Assembly (NCBI GenBank): GCA_963784675.1
Contig: CAWASE010000001.1
Coordinates: 248,001 to 312,000, forward strand
Source: SCTD01 sp963784675
GTDB taxonomy: Bacteria > Actinomycetota > Actinomycetes > Mycobacteriales > SCTD01
DNA: 64,000 nucleotides
Direction of reading: 5' to 3'
Numbering within the stretch: the first letter of the stretch is position 1; each line of letters starts with the position of its first letter. Positions 9,220 to 17,251 of the stretch are shown in pieces. A program made the position numbers and the translations under genes. Under the pieces are notes generated by a model. That model searched no databases. It was not told the DNA's origin and saw only the letters and a program-made list of their open reading frames with translations.

Positions 9220-9373
9220 GGGGGTCCTCCTCCGCGCGCTGGCCGGCGTGCCGCGCGCGGGCCTGAGCCTAGTGACCCCGGGACCGGTCGTGGGAGCGCG
9301 CGGAGGTGTGCGGGTAGGACTGCTGGTGGGTGTGCGCACGGGACTGCTGGCGGGACTGCTGGCGGGACGGCGC

Positions 9374-10159
9374 CTAGCGACGCCGCCACGGGCCGGCCAT
9401 GCTGCCGACGGCGACCTCGCGCTGGACGGCCCGGGCCCGGGGGTCGCCGAACGCCGGGGCGACGCCCTCCTCGATCGCGGTCGACGTGGTCGCGGTCGCG
9501 GTCGCGGCCGGCGCGGCGGCGCGTACCGGGGCGTACATCACCGGGGCGACGGTGCCGGTCCAGAAGGAGGTGGCGCCGTAGGCCCCCGCCCAGCCGAAGC
9601 TGAGGTGCACGTGGTCGGTGTGCGGGCTGCTGCCCGAGTAGGGCTGCCAGCCGCGGCTGGACTGGTAGGCCTTCCAGACCTGCCGGTTCCAGATGACGTA
9701 CATGATGCCGAGCCGGCGGGCCATCGCTGCCTCGTTGCCGTGCTGGTCGGTGGCGAACAGCCAACCGACCAGGTCCTGCACCTGAGCGGCTTGGACAGGA
9801 TCGGCCGCCGACACCCGCCAGTCCCAGGCCCGGCCCTCCTTGTGCTCGCTGGCGCCACCGACCGCGCAGTCGCGCACCTGGCCGGCGTCGCCGGTGCCCG
9901 GGTAGGTGCGCAGGACCAGGTCGCGGAACGCCACGACCCCGGCCCGCACGACGGGGTCGCAGGTGGTCTGGCCCTGGTAGGGCGCGAAGCCTTCGATCTG
10001 CGCACCCGGGTCGACCGACGCCGGCGCCGCCTGGGCGGGCACGACGAGCACGGTCAGCACGGTGAGCAACGACAGGGCCCCGGCCAGCAGCGTGGCAGGC
10101 ACCCGGCGGCGCAGACGACCACCGGAGGAACGGCGGTGGACAAGGTCGAGAGGGTGCAC
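9374..10159 (-). CDS. Secreted M15-like (D-Ala-D-Ala peptidase fold) protein
   Basis: 261 residues. A basic N-terminus and hydrophobic stretch (about residues 20-45, ending PAQAAPA) form a signal peptide or anchor. The mature part contains SEHKEGRAWDW and HTDHVHLSF, which reproduce the H-x6-D and H-x-H zinc ligands of M15/VanY-type peptidases. An Ala/Thr-rich tail follows. Expected to act on peptidoglycan outside the cell, though related actinobacterial proteins are uncharacterised. It stands alone, upstream of the dinB pair and downstream of dnaE2 on the same strand. Confidence 0.78.
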   Translation of the reverse strand: MHPLDLVHRRSSGGRLRRRVPATLLAGALSLLTVLTVLVVPAQAAPASVDPGAQIEGFAPYQGQTTCDPVVRAGVVAFRDLVLRTYPGTGDAGQVRDCAVGGASEHKEGRAWDWRVSAADPVQAAQVQDLVGWLFATDQHGNEAAMARRLGIMYVIWNRQVWKAYQSSRGWQPYSGSSPHTDHVHLSFGWAGAYGATSFWTGTVAPVMYAPVRAAAPAATATATTSTAIEEGVAPAFGDPRARAVQREVAVGSMAGPWRRR

Positions 10160-10286
10160 GTCGCGGATCCCTTGCGGCAGGCGGACACGGCCCCGCCTCC
10201 GGGGTCGAGGACGGGGAGCGCACCGGGGTGGGCGTGCCCTGTTCCTCGGCCGGGGGGCCGTCGTGCTTCAGGGTGGCGACGGGGTT

Positions 10287-10304
10287 TGTCATGAGATTGT
10301 GACA
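10287..10304 (-). promoter_or_regulatory. Inverted repeat upstream of the M15-like gene
   Basis: TGTCA-N8-TGACA forms an 18-base dyad about 130 bases before the gene. It could be an operator for a dimeric regulator. No regulator is assigned. The surrounding 10160-10366 spacer holds nothing else I recognise. Confidence 0.3.
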
Positions 10305-10366
10305 GATGGGTCCAGCGTGGCGCACGGGATTGCAGGGTTGCGTGGTGCTCGGCCGGTGCGAGGCGT

Positions 10367-13300
10367 TCATCGACCGGCACTCCCGGGGCTCGCGTGCCAG
10401 AGCTTGCGCGGGGGCGCGGGGCGTCCTTGCGCGGTACCGGTGCCGTCGCCGGCCGGCTTGATGTCGGCGTACGGCGAGGCCCGGAAACCGGTGGCGTACA
10501 CGTGCGAGCCGCCCCCTACCTCGACGGCCGCCTGGTCCTCGGACTGGTCCGCCGGATGCTCGGGCGCCGGGACCCCCGTGCCGACCGCTCCGCCGACCCC
10601 GGAGTGCCCGGACCCGCCGCCGACCAGGCCGCCACCGGCGATGCGAGGCGGTCCGGCCATGACCGGCCGGCTGGACCGGCTGGCGGCCGCGCCCTGCACC
10701 GCCGCCTCGCTGACCTGTACCGGGACGTGCATCAGCTCCCACACCGCGTCGATCCCTCCGGTCAGCCAGGCGTCGTGCAGCACCGGCAGCTCCCAGCAGC
10801 CGACGGCCTGCATGGACACCCCGCGCGGGCCGGTGCGCCGGACCAGCCCCTGCACGACCAGCAGCCAGGAGTGGAAGACGGTGGTGGCGTAACCGACCTG
10901 GGCGTCCTCGAAGAAGGTGGCGTCCAACGGGCCGGTGCCGTCGTCGAGCGTCACGAAGATGACCCGTCGGCCGGAGCGGATCGGCGGGGTCTGGGTGGCG
11001 ACCTTCACGCCGGCGACCAGCACCTGCTGGCGGCTGCGGCAGCCGAGCAGCTCGTGGGAGCGGGTCGCCCCGAGCTCGCGCAGGAACGGCTCGTAGGCGT
11101 CCATGACGTGCGCGCTGACGTCCAGCCCCAGCACGTCGAGCTCGGCCCGCACCCGCTCGGCCTGGCTCATCTCCGGCAGACCGCTGGACCGGGTCTGCTC
11201 CGGGGCGTCGCCGAGGTCGAAGGACAGCTGGACGTCGACGGGTTCCACCGGCGCAGGAGCCTGCGACTGGCGGGCCTGCCGGGCGCGGACGTCGTCGAGC
11301 TGCACCACCGGGCGGGCGTGCTCACCCGCTCCCCCGGTCAGTCCGGCCGGGAGCGGGGTGGGGGTGCGCCCGACGACCTGGGCCGCGCTGCGGCCCCCGC
11401 TGCGCGCGGCGCGGCGAGGGGCCGTCCGGCGGGCGGCAGCGGCGGTCGAGCGGCTCCAGCGGTCCAGCTCGGCGACCTGCAGCAGCAGGTCGCGCCGGGT
11501 GACCTGGCCGCGCCGGCGCACCGGCAGGGTGCTGCCGAGGCCGTAGAGGGAGTCGAACGCACCGGCCACCACCAGCCGCTCGGCGATCGGCCGGGACACC
11601 TGGGCGCGGTGCCAGAAGTCCGACAGGCTGGCGTAGGGACGACCGGCCACGATCCGCGCCGTCTCGGCCGCGCTGATGCCCTTGAGGTCGGCCAACCCGA
11701 TCCGGATGCCGTAGCCCCGCCCGTCGGGCAGCCGCAGGTCGGACGGGGCGCTGCGCGGGCCGCTGACCCCGCCCCGCACGCCGCGTCCGTCGGCGTAGGT
11801 GGGGGTGTCCGCGGGGGTGGGGGTGTCCGCGGGGGTCGGGACATCACCCGCTTGCAGGCCTGCAAGCGGGTCGTTACCCGACCCTCGCGGGTCGGCCGAC
11901 CCTCGCGGGGCGGGTGACGTCCGCGGGGCGGCCGGGGCTGCTCGTGGGGGGTCGGCGGGCTGCTCTCGGGGGAGGAGGTCGGACGCGCGCAAGGGCTCGG
12001 CGGCGGGACTGCCGACCTGGTCGAGCACGGCCGGCGGCGGCTCGTCGAGCACGCCGACCCGCTCGACCCGGTAGGTGGCGTCGGAGGCGTTGACGTCCAG
12101 CGACAGGATGGCGATGCCGAACTGGCGGGCGTCGTCCAGGATCAGGCGCTTGGGGTACATGCCGGGGTCGTGGGTGAGCACCCCGGCCAGGAACGCCGCG
12201 GGATGGTGGGCCTTGAGCCAGGCCGACTGGTAGGTGGGCAGGGCGAAGGCGGCCGCGTGGGCCTTGCAGAAGCCGAACGACCCGAACGCCTTGAGCACCT
12301 CCCACACCTGCTTCACGACCTCGAGCCGGTAGCCGGCACCGAGCGCTGCCGGGAAGAACCAGGCCTGCACCTCGGTCTGGCCGTCGGGGTTGCCGAGCGC
12401 GCGGCGGATCTCGTCGGCCTCGGCCAGCGAGCAGCCGGTCATGACGCTGACGATCTGCAGCACCTGCTCGTGGAAGACCACCACGCCCCAGGTCTGGGCG
12501 AGCACCGGCTCGAGGTCGGGATGCGGGTAGACGGCGCTCTTCCACCCCTGCCGGGCCTCCAGGAACGGCCGGATCATGTCGCTCTTGACCGGCCCGGGCC
12601 GGAACAGCGAGATGTCGATGATGAGGTCCTCGAAGGTCTCCGGGGCGAACTTGCCGACCAGCTCGCGCTGGCCGGGCGACTCGATCTGGAAGCAGCCCAG
12701 CGTGCGGGTGGACTGCACGAGCGCGAAGGTGGCGGGGTCGTCGCGCGGGGCGGTGTCGACGTCGATCGTCCTGCCGTCGACCCGGGCGACCTCGGTGACC
12801 GCGTAGGACATCGCCGACTGCATCCGGATGCCCAGCACGTCGAGCTTGAGCAGCCCGAGCTCTTCCACGTCGTCCTTGTCGAACTGGCTCATCGGGAAGC
12901 CCAGCCAGCTGGACTCGACGGGGGTGCGGTCCAGCAGGGTGCGGTCGCTCAGCAGCACCCCGCACGGGTGCAGGGCGATGTGCCGGGGCAGGCCGTCCAG
13001 GCGCTCGACCAGCCGCAGCAGCAGGTCGGTGCGACCGGCGTTCTCGCCCCGGCCCAGGCCGCTGGCCCGCAGCTCGGGCAGGTCGCGCATGGCGGCCCGG
13101 ACCTGGCTCGCGCGGATGTGCGGGAAGGCCTTGGCGAGCGCGTCGACCTCGCCCGGCGGCAGGCCCAGGGCGGCCCCGACGTCGCGGACGCCGTGCCGGG
13201 CCCGGTAGGTGTCCATCATCGACACGCAGGTGCAGCGCTCACCGCCGTAGCGGCCCAGGATCTGCTCGTAGACCTCCATCCGCCGGGCCGACTCGACATC

Positions 13301-14632
13301 GACGTCGATGTCGGGCAGCTGGTGCCGCAACGGTGACAGGAAACGCTCCATGAGCAGGCCGTAACGGATCGGGTCGACGTCACTGACCCCGAGCAGGTAG
13401 GTGACGAGCGAGCCGGCGCCGCTGCCCCGGGCCGCCACCCGCACCCCCATGCCCTTGATGAGGTCGACGACGTCGGCGACGGTGAGGAAGTAGGCCGGGT
13501 AGCCCAGTCCGGCGATGACCCCGAGCTCGTCGTCCAGCCGGGCCAGGGTGGTGCTGTCGCGCGCCATCGCCCGACGACCGAACCCTGCCTCGCAGCGCTC
13601 GCGCAGCACCGCCGCCGGCGCGCCCGAACCGGCCTCCAGCTCGGGGAAGTGGACCTCGCCGATGCCCAGGTCGTCCCGTGGGTCGACCGCGCACCGGTCA
13701 GCCTGGTGCCGGGTGCGGGACAGCAGCCCGCGACCGTCGTCGGACAGCCCCGCGGCCCGGGCGACCTGAGCCGCGACCTCGGCCATCTCCTTGCCCGACA
13801 GCAGCGCCGCCTCGGCGTTGCGACGGTCGACGTGGCGGGTGTCCAGCGCGACCAGCCGGCGCGCGGCGTCGAGCACGTCGGCGGTAGGGGCGTCGCTGCG
13901 GTCGGCGTAGCGCACGACGTTGGTGAGCACCGCACCGGCGCGGTGCGCCTGCGCGAAGCCGAGCAGCCGCGCGGCGCGGCCGACGTCGCCCTGGGCTCGG
14001 TGGCAGACCACCTCGACGACGACGCCGTCGACCCCGAGGACCTCGCGCCAGCGGTCCAGGTGGCGCGCGGCGAGGTCGTCGCGACGGGCGGTGACGGCCC
14101 GGCCGAGCTCGGAGGCCGGACCGAGCAGCACCGCCAGCGACCCCGCCTGCGCGGCGCCCCCGGCATGCTCGGCGACGAGCTCGAGGCTGCTGACCGGGGT
14201 GCCGCGCTCGCCGGCCAGGTGGGTGGCCGACACCAGCCGGCACAGTGCCGCCCAGCCGCGGCCGTCGCGCGCCAGCAGCACGACCCGCGGCAGCTCGGGG
14301 ACGCCCGGCCGGGTGGGCGAGCCGGGATCGCGGTCCAGGAACGCCCCGCCCCGGGCCGGCGAGGCACGGCCGCCCGAGCGGGCGCGCACAGCCGGGCCCA
14401 CCTCGATCGGCACCGGAGCGACGGCCAGGTCGACCCCGAAGACCGGACGGACCCCGGCGGCCCGGCACGCCTTGGCGAACTTCACCACGCCGTAGGCGCC
14501 GTCGCGATCGGTGAGGGCCAAGGTGTCCATGCCGTGCTCGGCGGCCCGCTCGACCAGCCGGTGCGGAGGAGAGGCGCCGTGCCGCAGCGAGTAGCCGGAC
14601 GCGACGTGCAGGTGCACGAACGGGTCGTTCAC
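10367..14632 (-). CDS. dnaE2: Error-prone DNA polymerase III alpha subunit
   Basis: 1421 residues. It begins MNDPFVHLHVASGYSLRHGASPPHRLVERA, an N-terminal PHP domain, and continues through the C-family polymerase core with LPDIDVDVE (catalytic aspartates), GRYGGERCTCVSMMDTYR and the tyrosine-rich thumb to an OB-fold region (GVKVATQTPPIRSG). DnaE2 performs mutagenic translesion synthesis after DNA damage. The family usually has about 1050-1150 residues. The excess lies in a Pro/Asp/Thr-rich linker (roughly residues 880-970), an Arg/Ala-rich segment near residue 1060, and a long tail. The GTG start follows GGAGGAAGGAG. A perfect SOS box lies about 200 bases upstream. No imuA or imuB gene is adjacent. 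Confidence 0.95.
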   Translation of the reverse strand: MNDPFVHLHVASGYSLRHGASPPHRLVERAAEHGMDTLALTDRDGAYGVVKFAKACRAAGVRPVFGVDLAVAPVPIEVGPAVRARSGGRASPARGGAFLDRDPGSPTRPGVPELPRVVLLARDGRGWAALCRLVSATHLAGERGTPVSSLELVAEHAGGAAQAGSLAVLLGPASELGRAVTARRDDLAARHLDRWREVLGVDGVVVEVVCHRAQGDVGRAARLLGFAQAHRAGAVLTNVVRYADRSDAPTADVLDAARRLVALDTRHVDRRNAEAALLSGKEMAEVAAQVARAAGLSDDGRGLLSRTRHQADRCAVDPRDDLGIGEVHFPELEAGSGAPAAVLRERCEAGFGRRAMARDSTTLARLDDELGVIAGLGYPAYFLTVADVVDLIKGMGVRVAARGSGAGSLVTYLLGVSDVDPIRYGLLMERFLSPLRHQLPDIDVDVESARRMEVYEQILGRYGGERCTCVSMMDTYRARHGVRDVGAALGLPPGEVDALAKAFPHIRASQVRAAMRDLPELRASGLGRGENAGRTDLLLRLVERLDGLPRHIALHPCGVLLSDRTLLDRTPVESSWLGFPMSQFDKDDVEELGLLKLDVLGIRMQSAMSYAVTEVARVDGRTIDVDTAPRDDPATFALVQSTRTLGCFQIESPGQRELVGKFAPETFEDLIIDISLFRPGPVKSDMIRPFLEARQGWKSAVYPHPDLEPVLAQTWGVVVFHEQVLQIVSVMTGCSLAEADEIRRALGNPDGQTEVQAWFFPAALGAGYRLEVVKQVWEVLKAFGSFGFCKAHAAAFALPTYQSAWLKAHHPAAFLAGVLTHDPGMYPKRLILDDARQFGIAILSLDVNASDATYRVERVGVLDEPPPAVLDQVGSPAAEPLRASDLLPREQPADPPRAAPAAPRTSPAPRGSADPRGSGNDPLAGLQAGDVPTPADTPTPADTPTYADGRGVRGGVSGPRSAPSDLRLPDGRGYGIRIGLADLKGISAAETARIVAGRPYASLSDFWHRAQVSRPIAERLVVAGAFDSLYGLGSTLPVRRRGQVTRRDLLLQVAELDRWSRSTAAAARRTAPRRAARSGGRSAAQVVGRTPTPLPAGLTGGAGEHARPVVQLDDVRARQARQSQAPAPVEPVDVQLSFDLGDAPEQTRSSGLPEMSQAERVRAELDVLGLDVSAHVMDAYEPFLRELGATRSHELLGCRSRQQVLVAGVKVATQTPPIRSGRRVIFVTLDDGTGPLDATFFEDAQVGYATTVFHSWLLVVQGLVRRTGPRGVSMQAVGCWELPVLHDAWLTGGIDAVWELMHVPVQVSEAAVQGAAASRSSRPVMAGPPRIAGGGLVGGGSGHSGVGGAVGTGVPAPEHPADQSEDQAAVEVGGGSHVYATGFRASPYADIKPAGDGTGTAQGRPAPPRKLWHASPGSAGR
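11846..11871. repeat. 26-bp perfect palindrome inside dnaE2
   Basis: A perfect palindrome with half-site ACCCGCTTGCAGG lies in the low-complexity linker of DnaE2. Two copies of CGACCCTCGCGGG follow at once (11878-11904), and a GGGGGTGTCCGC tandem repeat precedes it (11800-11835). The cluster coincides with the part of the protein that is absent from ordinary DnaE2. A small palindromic insertion that stayed in frame is the simplest reading. Confidence 0.75.
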
Positions 14633-14683
14633 GTCGGGCTCCTTCCTCCGGCAACGGGTGCGGACAGCGGGAGCTGTCTGCAG

Positions 14684-14752
14684 GGTGCCGGGGGAAGGCG
14701 GCAGCGGCTACCGGTCCGGGTGCGGCGCTTCCCCACGCCACACCCGGACCGG
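14684..14752 (-). promoter_or_regulatory. dnaE2 leader: hairpin with loop-tail pseudoknot (element A)
   Basis: On the minus strand a 12-bp stem (CCGGTCCGGGTG with CACCCGGACCGG, 14752-14741 and 14722-14711) carries an inner GGCG/CGCC helix and an eight-base loop TGGGGAAG. Thirteen bases downstream, CTTCCCC (14697-14691) is exactly complementary to the loop, allowing an H-type pseudoknot. It sits between the SOS box and the dnaE2 start, ending 51 bases before the GTG. Element B at 15914-15984 has the same loop, tail and architecture. I do not recognise it as a named RNA family. Confidence 0.7.
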
Positions 14753-14833
14753 CCACCACCTGCCGCGCACCGTGCGATGAGGCACGGCGGCAGCGGGTGG
14801 AGGTCCGCGACGACGGACCCGAAGCCCGTCATG

Positions 14834-14849
14834 ATCGAACTGTTGTTCG
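14834..14849 (-). promoter_or_regulatory. SOS (LexA) box upstream of dnaE2
   Basis: TCGAAC-TGTT-GTTCGA matches the actinobacterial LexA operator in all twelve defined positions. It lies 201 bases upstream of the dnaE2 start. dnaE2 is a classic LexA-regulated gene in mycobacteria, so damage induction is expected. Confidence 0.9.
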
Positions 14850-14924
14850 AAGAACTCAGTACACCTGCCCGCAGGCAGGCCGTCAACTGTCGAGCCGGCC
14901 TCGAGCCTTTCGCCCGCGGCGCGA

Positions 14925-15419
14925 TCAGCCCGAGGCGAGCAGCAGCTGGGTGCCAGGCAGCCCGAGGGTGGGCTCGACCATGACCAGGAACGCCTGTACC
15001 TCGCGCACCAGGTCGTCGGCTTCGCGAGCGGTGACGGCCGAGGCGATGCCGGCCTCGGCCGCGGCCCGCTTGGCCGCTCCGGCGGCGAAGAACGCCGCCC
15101 ACTCCCCCAGCTCGGGAGCGATCCGGGTCAGCAGCACCCAGGCGCTGGTGGGCCGCCCTCGGCGCGCCTGTCCGGCCGGCCGGGCCCGGCAGGCCAGCAC
15201 CGCCGCGGCAACCCGCAGCGCGGCCAGGTGGGCGGCGGCGTAGCGCTCACCGGGTGTGGCGGCGCTGCAGGCCTCGACCAGCCCGCGTCGGGCCAGCACC
15301 AGCAGCGTGTCGACCGGCAGCGCCGAGCCCTGGCCGAGCCGCCCGCCCCTGCCTTCGCCGGACGCCAGGGCCGGCACCGCCCGGACCGCGGGCGCGACCG
15401 GATCGGTCCCGATGCTCAT
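14925..15419 (-). CDS. SAV_6107-family HEPN domain protein
   Basis: 164 residues from the ATG at 15419, chosen because a GAGGGGGG site lies just upstream and the gene then starts 11 bases after the DUF6504 stop. The all-helical sequence with ARRGLVEACSA, ERYAAAHLAALRVAAAVLA and EVQAFL matches the SAV_6107 HEPN family found beside dnaE2 or imuB-like genes in Actinobacteria. HEPN folds are often nucleic-acid binding or RNases. The R-x4-6-H RNase signature is not clearly present, so I infer a non-nuclease or unknown role. It is cotranscribed with DUF6504 under an SOS box. Confidence 0.85.
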   Translation of the reverse strand: MSIGTDPVAPAVRAVPALASGEGRGGRLGQGSALPVDTLLVLARRGLVEACSAATPGERYAAAHLAALRVAAAVLACRARPAGQARRGRPTSAWVLLTRIAPELGEWAAFFAAGAAKRAAAEAGIASAVTAREADDLVREVQAFLVMVEPTLGLPGTQLLLASG

Positions 15420-15430
15420 CGTCACCCCCC

Positions 15431-15871
15431 TCAGTCCAGGACCCGAGCCAGCGACCAGCTGCCCGTGGACCAGCAGAAGCACAGGTCGTAGACCCCGGTT
15501 CCGGCGGCGCTGCCGGCCCCGGCCTCGACCCGGAACCAGTCCTGCTCACCGTCGTCGATCGAGGCGGGACCGATCGCTGCACCGACGTCGGGAGCCGGCT
15601 CGCCCCAGGCTCGCTGGGCCCATCTCGGGCTGGCCGGGATCGGGGCGGTGTCCAGCGGCGCAGGCGCAGGCGCACCGGACGACCCGGCGGACCCACCTTC
15701 GGACCCACCGTCGGCGACCGCTCGGACGGCAGCGCTGCGCCACCACCCGCCGGACTCGGTCCACCGGGCGAGCACTGCCCGCACGACGTAGAGCCGACCA
15801 CGCCACAGGAACTGGGCCGGTGCGTCGTCACCGCGCTGGACCTCGACGACGTCGGCGTGCAGACGGGACAC
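15431..15871 (-). CDS. DUF6504 family protein
   Basis: 146 residues. It begins MSRLHADVVEVQRG, with the conserved FLWRGRLYVVRAVLARWTES near residue 20 and YDLCFCWSTGSWSLARVLD at the end. The middle (about residues 55-90) is a variable Ala/Pro linker. The GTG start follows GGAGAACC. DUF6504 proteins are small and uncharacterised, and regularly encoded with SAV_6107 HEPN proteins and mutagenic polymerases. The SOS box at 16076-16091 and the shared leader element argue for a role in damage-induced translesion synthesis. Confidence 0.85.
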   Translation of the reverse strand: MSRLHADVVEVQRGDDAPAQFLWRGRLYVVRAVLARWTESGGWWRSAAVRAVADGGSEGGSAGSSGAPAPAPLDTAPIPASPRWAQRAWGEPAPDVGAAIGPASIDDGEQDWFRVEAGAGSAAGTGVYDLCFCWSTGSWSLARVLD

Positions 15872-15913
15872 GGTTCTCCTTCCACGAGCGGACGGGCAGC
15901 GGTCGCTGCCCGC

Positions 15914-15984
15914 GGTGCCGGGGGAAGACGGCGCAGGCGGCGCCGGTCCGGGCGAGGCGCTTCCCCACGCCGCACCCGGACCGG
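15914..15984 (-). promoter_or_regulatory. DUF6504 leader: hairpin with loop-tail pseudoknot (element B)
   Basis: Minus-strand stem CCGGTCCGGG/CCCGGACCGG (15984-15975, 15952-15943), a three-by-three internal loop, inner GGCG/CGCC helix and the loop TGGGGAAG. Fifteen bases downstream comes CTTCCCCCGGCACC (15927-15914), identical to element A over 14 bases and able to pair with the loop. It lies 91 bases after the SOS box and 42 bases before the GTG of the DUF6504 gene. Spacing and order repeat those of the dnaE2 leader. Confidence 0.7.
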
Positions 15985-16075
15985 CGGTCCCGCCCGGCGC
16001 CGTGAGAGGGTCGAGACTCCTACGTCACCGGGCGGGGTCCGCCCAGGACGGGTCCGCGAGGTCCCGCCCATGTGC

Positions 16076-16091
16076 TCGAACGTGCGTTCGA
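16076..16091 (-). promoter_or_regulatory. SOS (LexA) box upstream of DUF6504-HEPN
   Basis: TCGAAC-GTGC-GTTCGA is a perfect operator 205 bases before the DUF6504 start. Being palindromic it could also affect rightward transcription, but the SDR gene begins 305 bases away. Confidence 0.9.
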
Positions 16092-16396
16092 ACATGAACA
16101 ACAGTAGACACCGCCTCCGACAGAACCGTCAACCCTGGATCCGAGGTCGAGCCCGCGCCCGTCAGCGCCGCACCTCCCGGCCGCGCCAGCCCCGCCCGGC
16201 CGCGCCAGCGCCGGCGACCCGGGGCCGAGACAGCACCACCCGGCCCGAGGCCGAGACAGGCCGCGCCAGTCAGCGCCTGCGCGCCCGGCCACCCGCCGCA
16301 CCCTGCACCCTGGGTCCTGCAAGAAGGCAGCCCTGCCCGCGCAGCTCCAGCCCCCCGGCACGTTTGCGGGCGCAACCACACGGAAGGACACCCGCC
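16092..16396. other. Spacer between the SOS box and the SDR gene
   Basis: About 300 bases with repeated GGCCGCGCCAG and GGCCGAGACAG words and no convincing reading frame on either strand. AAGGAC precedes the SDR start. No promoter is identified. Confidence 0.35.
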
Positions 16397-17161
16397 ATGA
16401 CGACCACCCTGAACGACACCGTCGCCCTGGTCACCGGTGCGAGCTCGGGCATCGGCGAGGCCACCGCCCTGGCCCTGGCCGCCCAGGGCGCCACCGTCGC
16501 CGTCGCCGCCCGTCGCAAGGACCGGCTGGACGACCTCGCGCAGCGCATCACCGCCACCGGCGGCACGGCGCTGGTGATCGAGGCCGACATCACCGACCCG
16601 GAGCAGGCCAGGGCCGCCGTCGAGCGCACCGTCGCCGAGCTCGGCCGGCTGGACACGCTCGTCAACAACGCCGGCGTGATGCTGCTCGGGCCGATGGAGC
16701 AGGCACCGCTGGAAGAGTGGCAGCGGATGGTCCAGATCAACGTCCTGGGCCTGCTCTACTGCTCGCACGCCGCCCTGCCGCACCTGGTCGCCGCCGCCGC
16801 GGACAGCCCGCGAGGCGTCTCGGACATGGTGAACGTGAGCTCGGTGGCCGGCCGCATCGCCCGACCCGGCAGCGGCGTCTACAACGCGACCAAGTTCGGC
16901 GTCGGCGCCTTCTCCGAGGGCCTGCGCCAGGAGGTGACCAAGCGGCACGTGCGGATCGGGCTGGTCGAGCCCGGCGCCGTCGAGACCGAGCTCGGCAGCC
17001 ACAACCGGCCCGAGGTGCAGGAAACCCTCAAGCAGCGCTTCGGGCAGATGGAGCGGCTGCAGTCCGAGGACATCTCCGACGCCGTGGTCTACATGGTCAC
17101 CCGGCCGCGGCACGCCGCCGTCAACGAGATCCTCATCCGCCCCACCGAGCAGGAGGGCTGA
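16397..17161 (+). CDS. Short-chain dehydrogenase/reductase
   Basis: 254 residues, a classical SDR. TGASSGIGEA near residue 14 binds NAD(P), NNAGV near residue 89, catalytic Ser in NVSSVAG near 143 and YNATK (Tyr/Lys) near 159. The Ala-Arg-Arg after the second strand favours NADP(H). The substrate cannot be deduced. It reads rightwards and is followed after 90 bases by the hybrid kinase; a shared transcript is possible. Confidence 0.93.
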   Translation: MTTTLNDTVALVTGASSGIGEATALALAAQGATVAVAARRKDRLDDLAQRITATGGTALVIEADITDPEQARAAVERTVAELGRLDTLVNNAGVMLLGPMEQAPLEEWQRMVQINVLGLLYCSHAALPHLVAAAADSPRGVSDMVNVSSVAGRIARPGSGVYNATKFGVGAFSEGLRQEVTKRHVRIGLVEPGAVETELGSHNRPEVQETLKQRFGQMERLQSEDISDAVVYMVTRPRHAAVNEILIRPTEQEG

Positions 17162-17251
17162 GTCCGGCCTCGGACTCCCCCGGCGCGAACGCCCGAGAAC
17201 TTCTTCCGCCCAACCACGCGAACCCCGGCCCGACCTGCCGACAGACACAAC

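Noticed and set aside
10160..10366. Possible c-di-AMP (ydaO) riboswitch before the M15-like wall hydrolase gene
   Set aside because: Context is suggestive, but the conserved core motifs expected of that riboswitch could not be found; only a short dyad is present.
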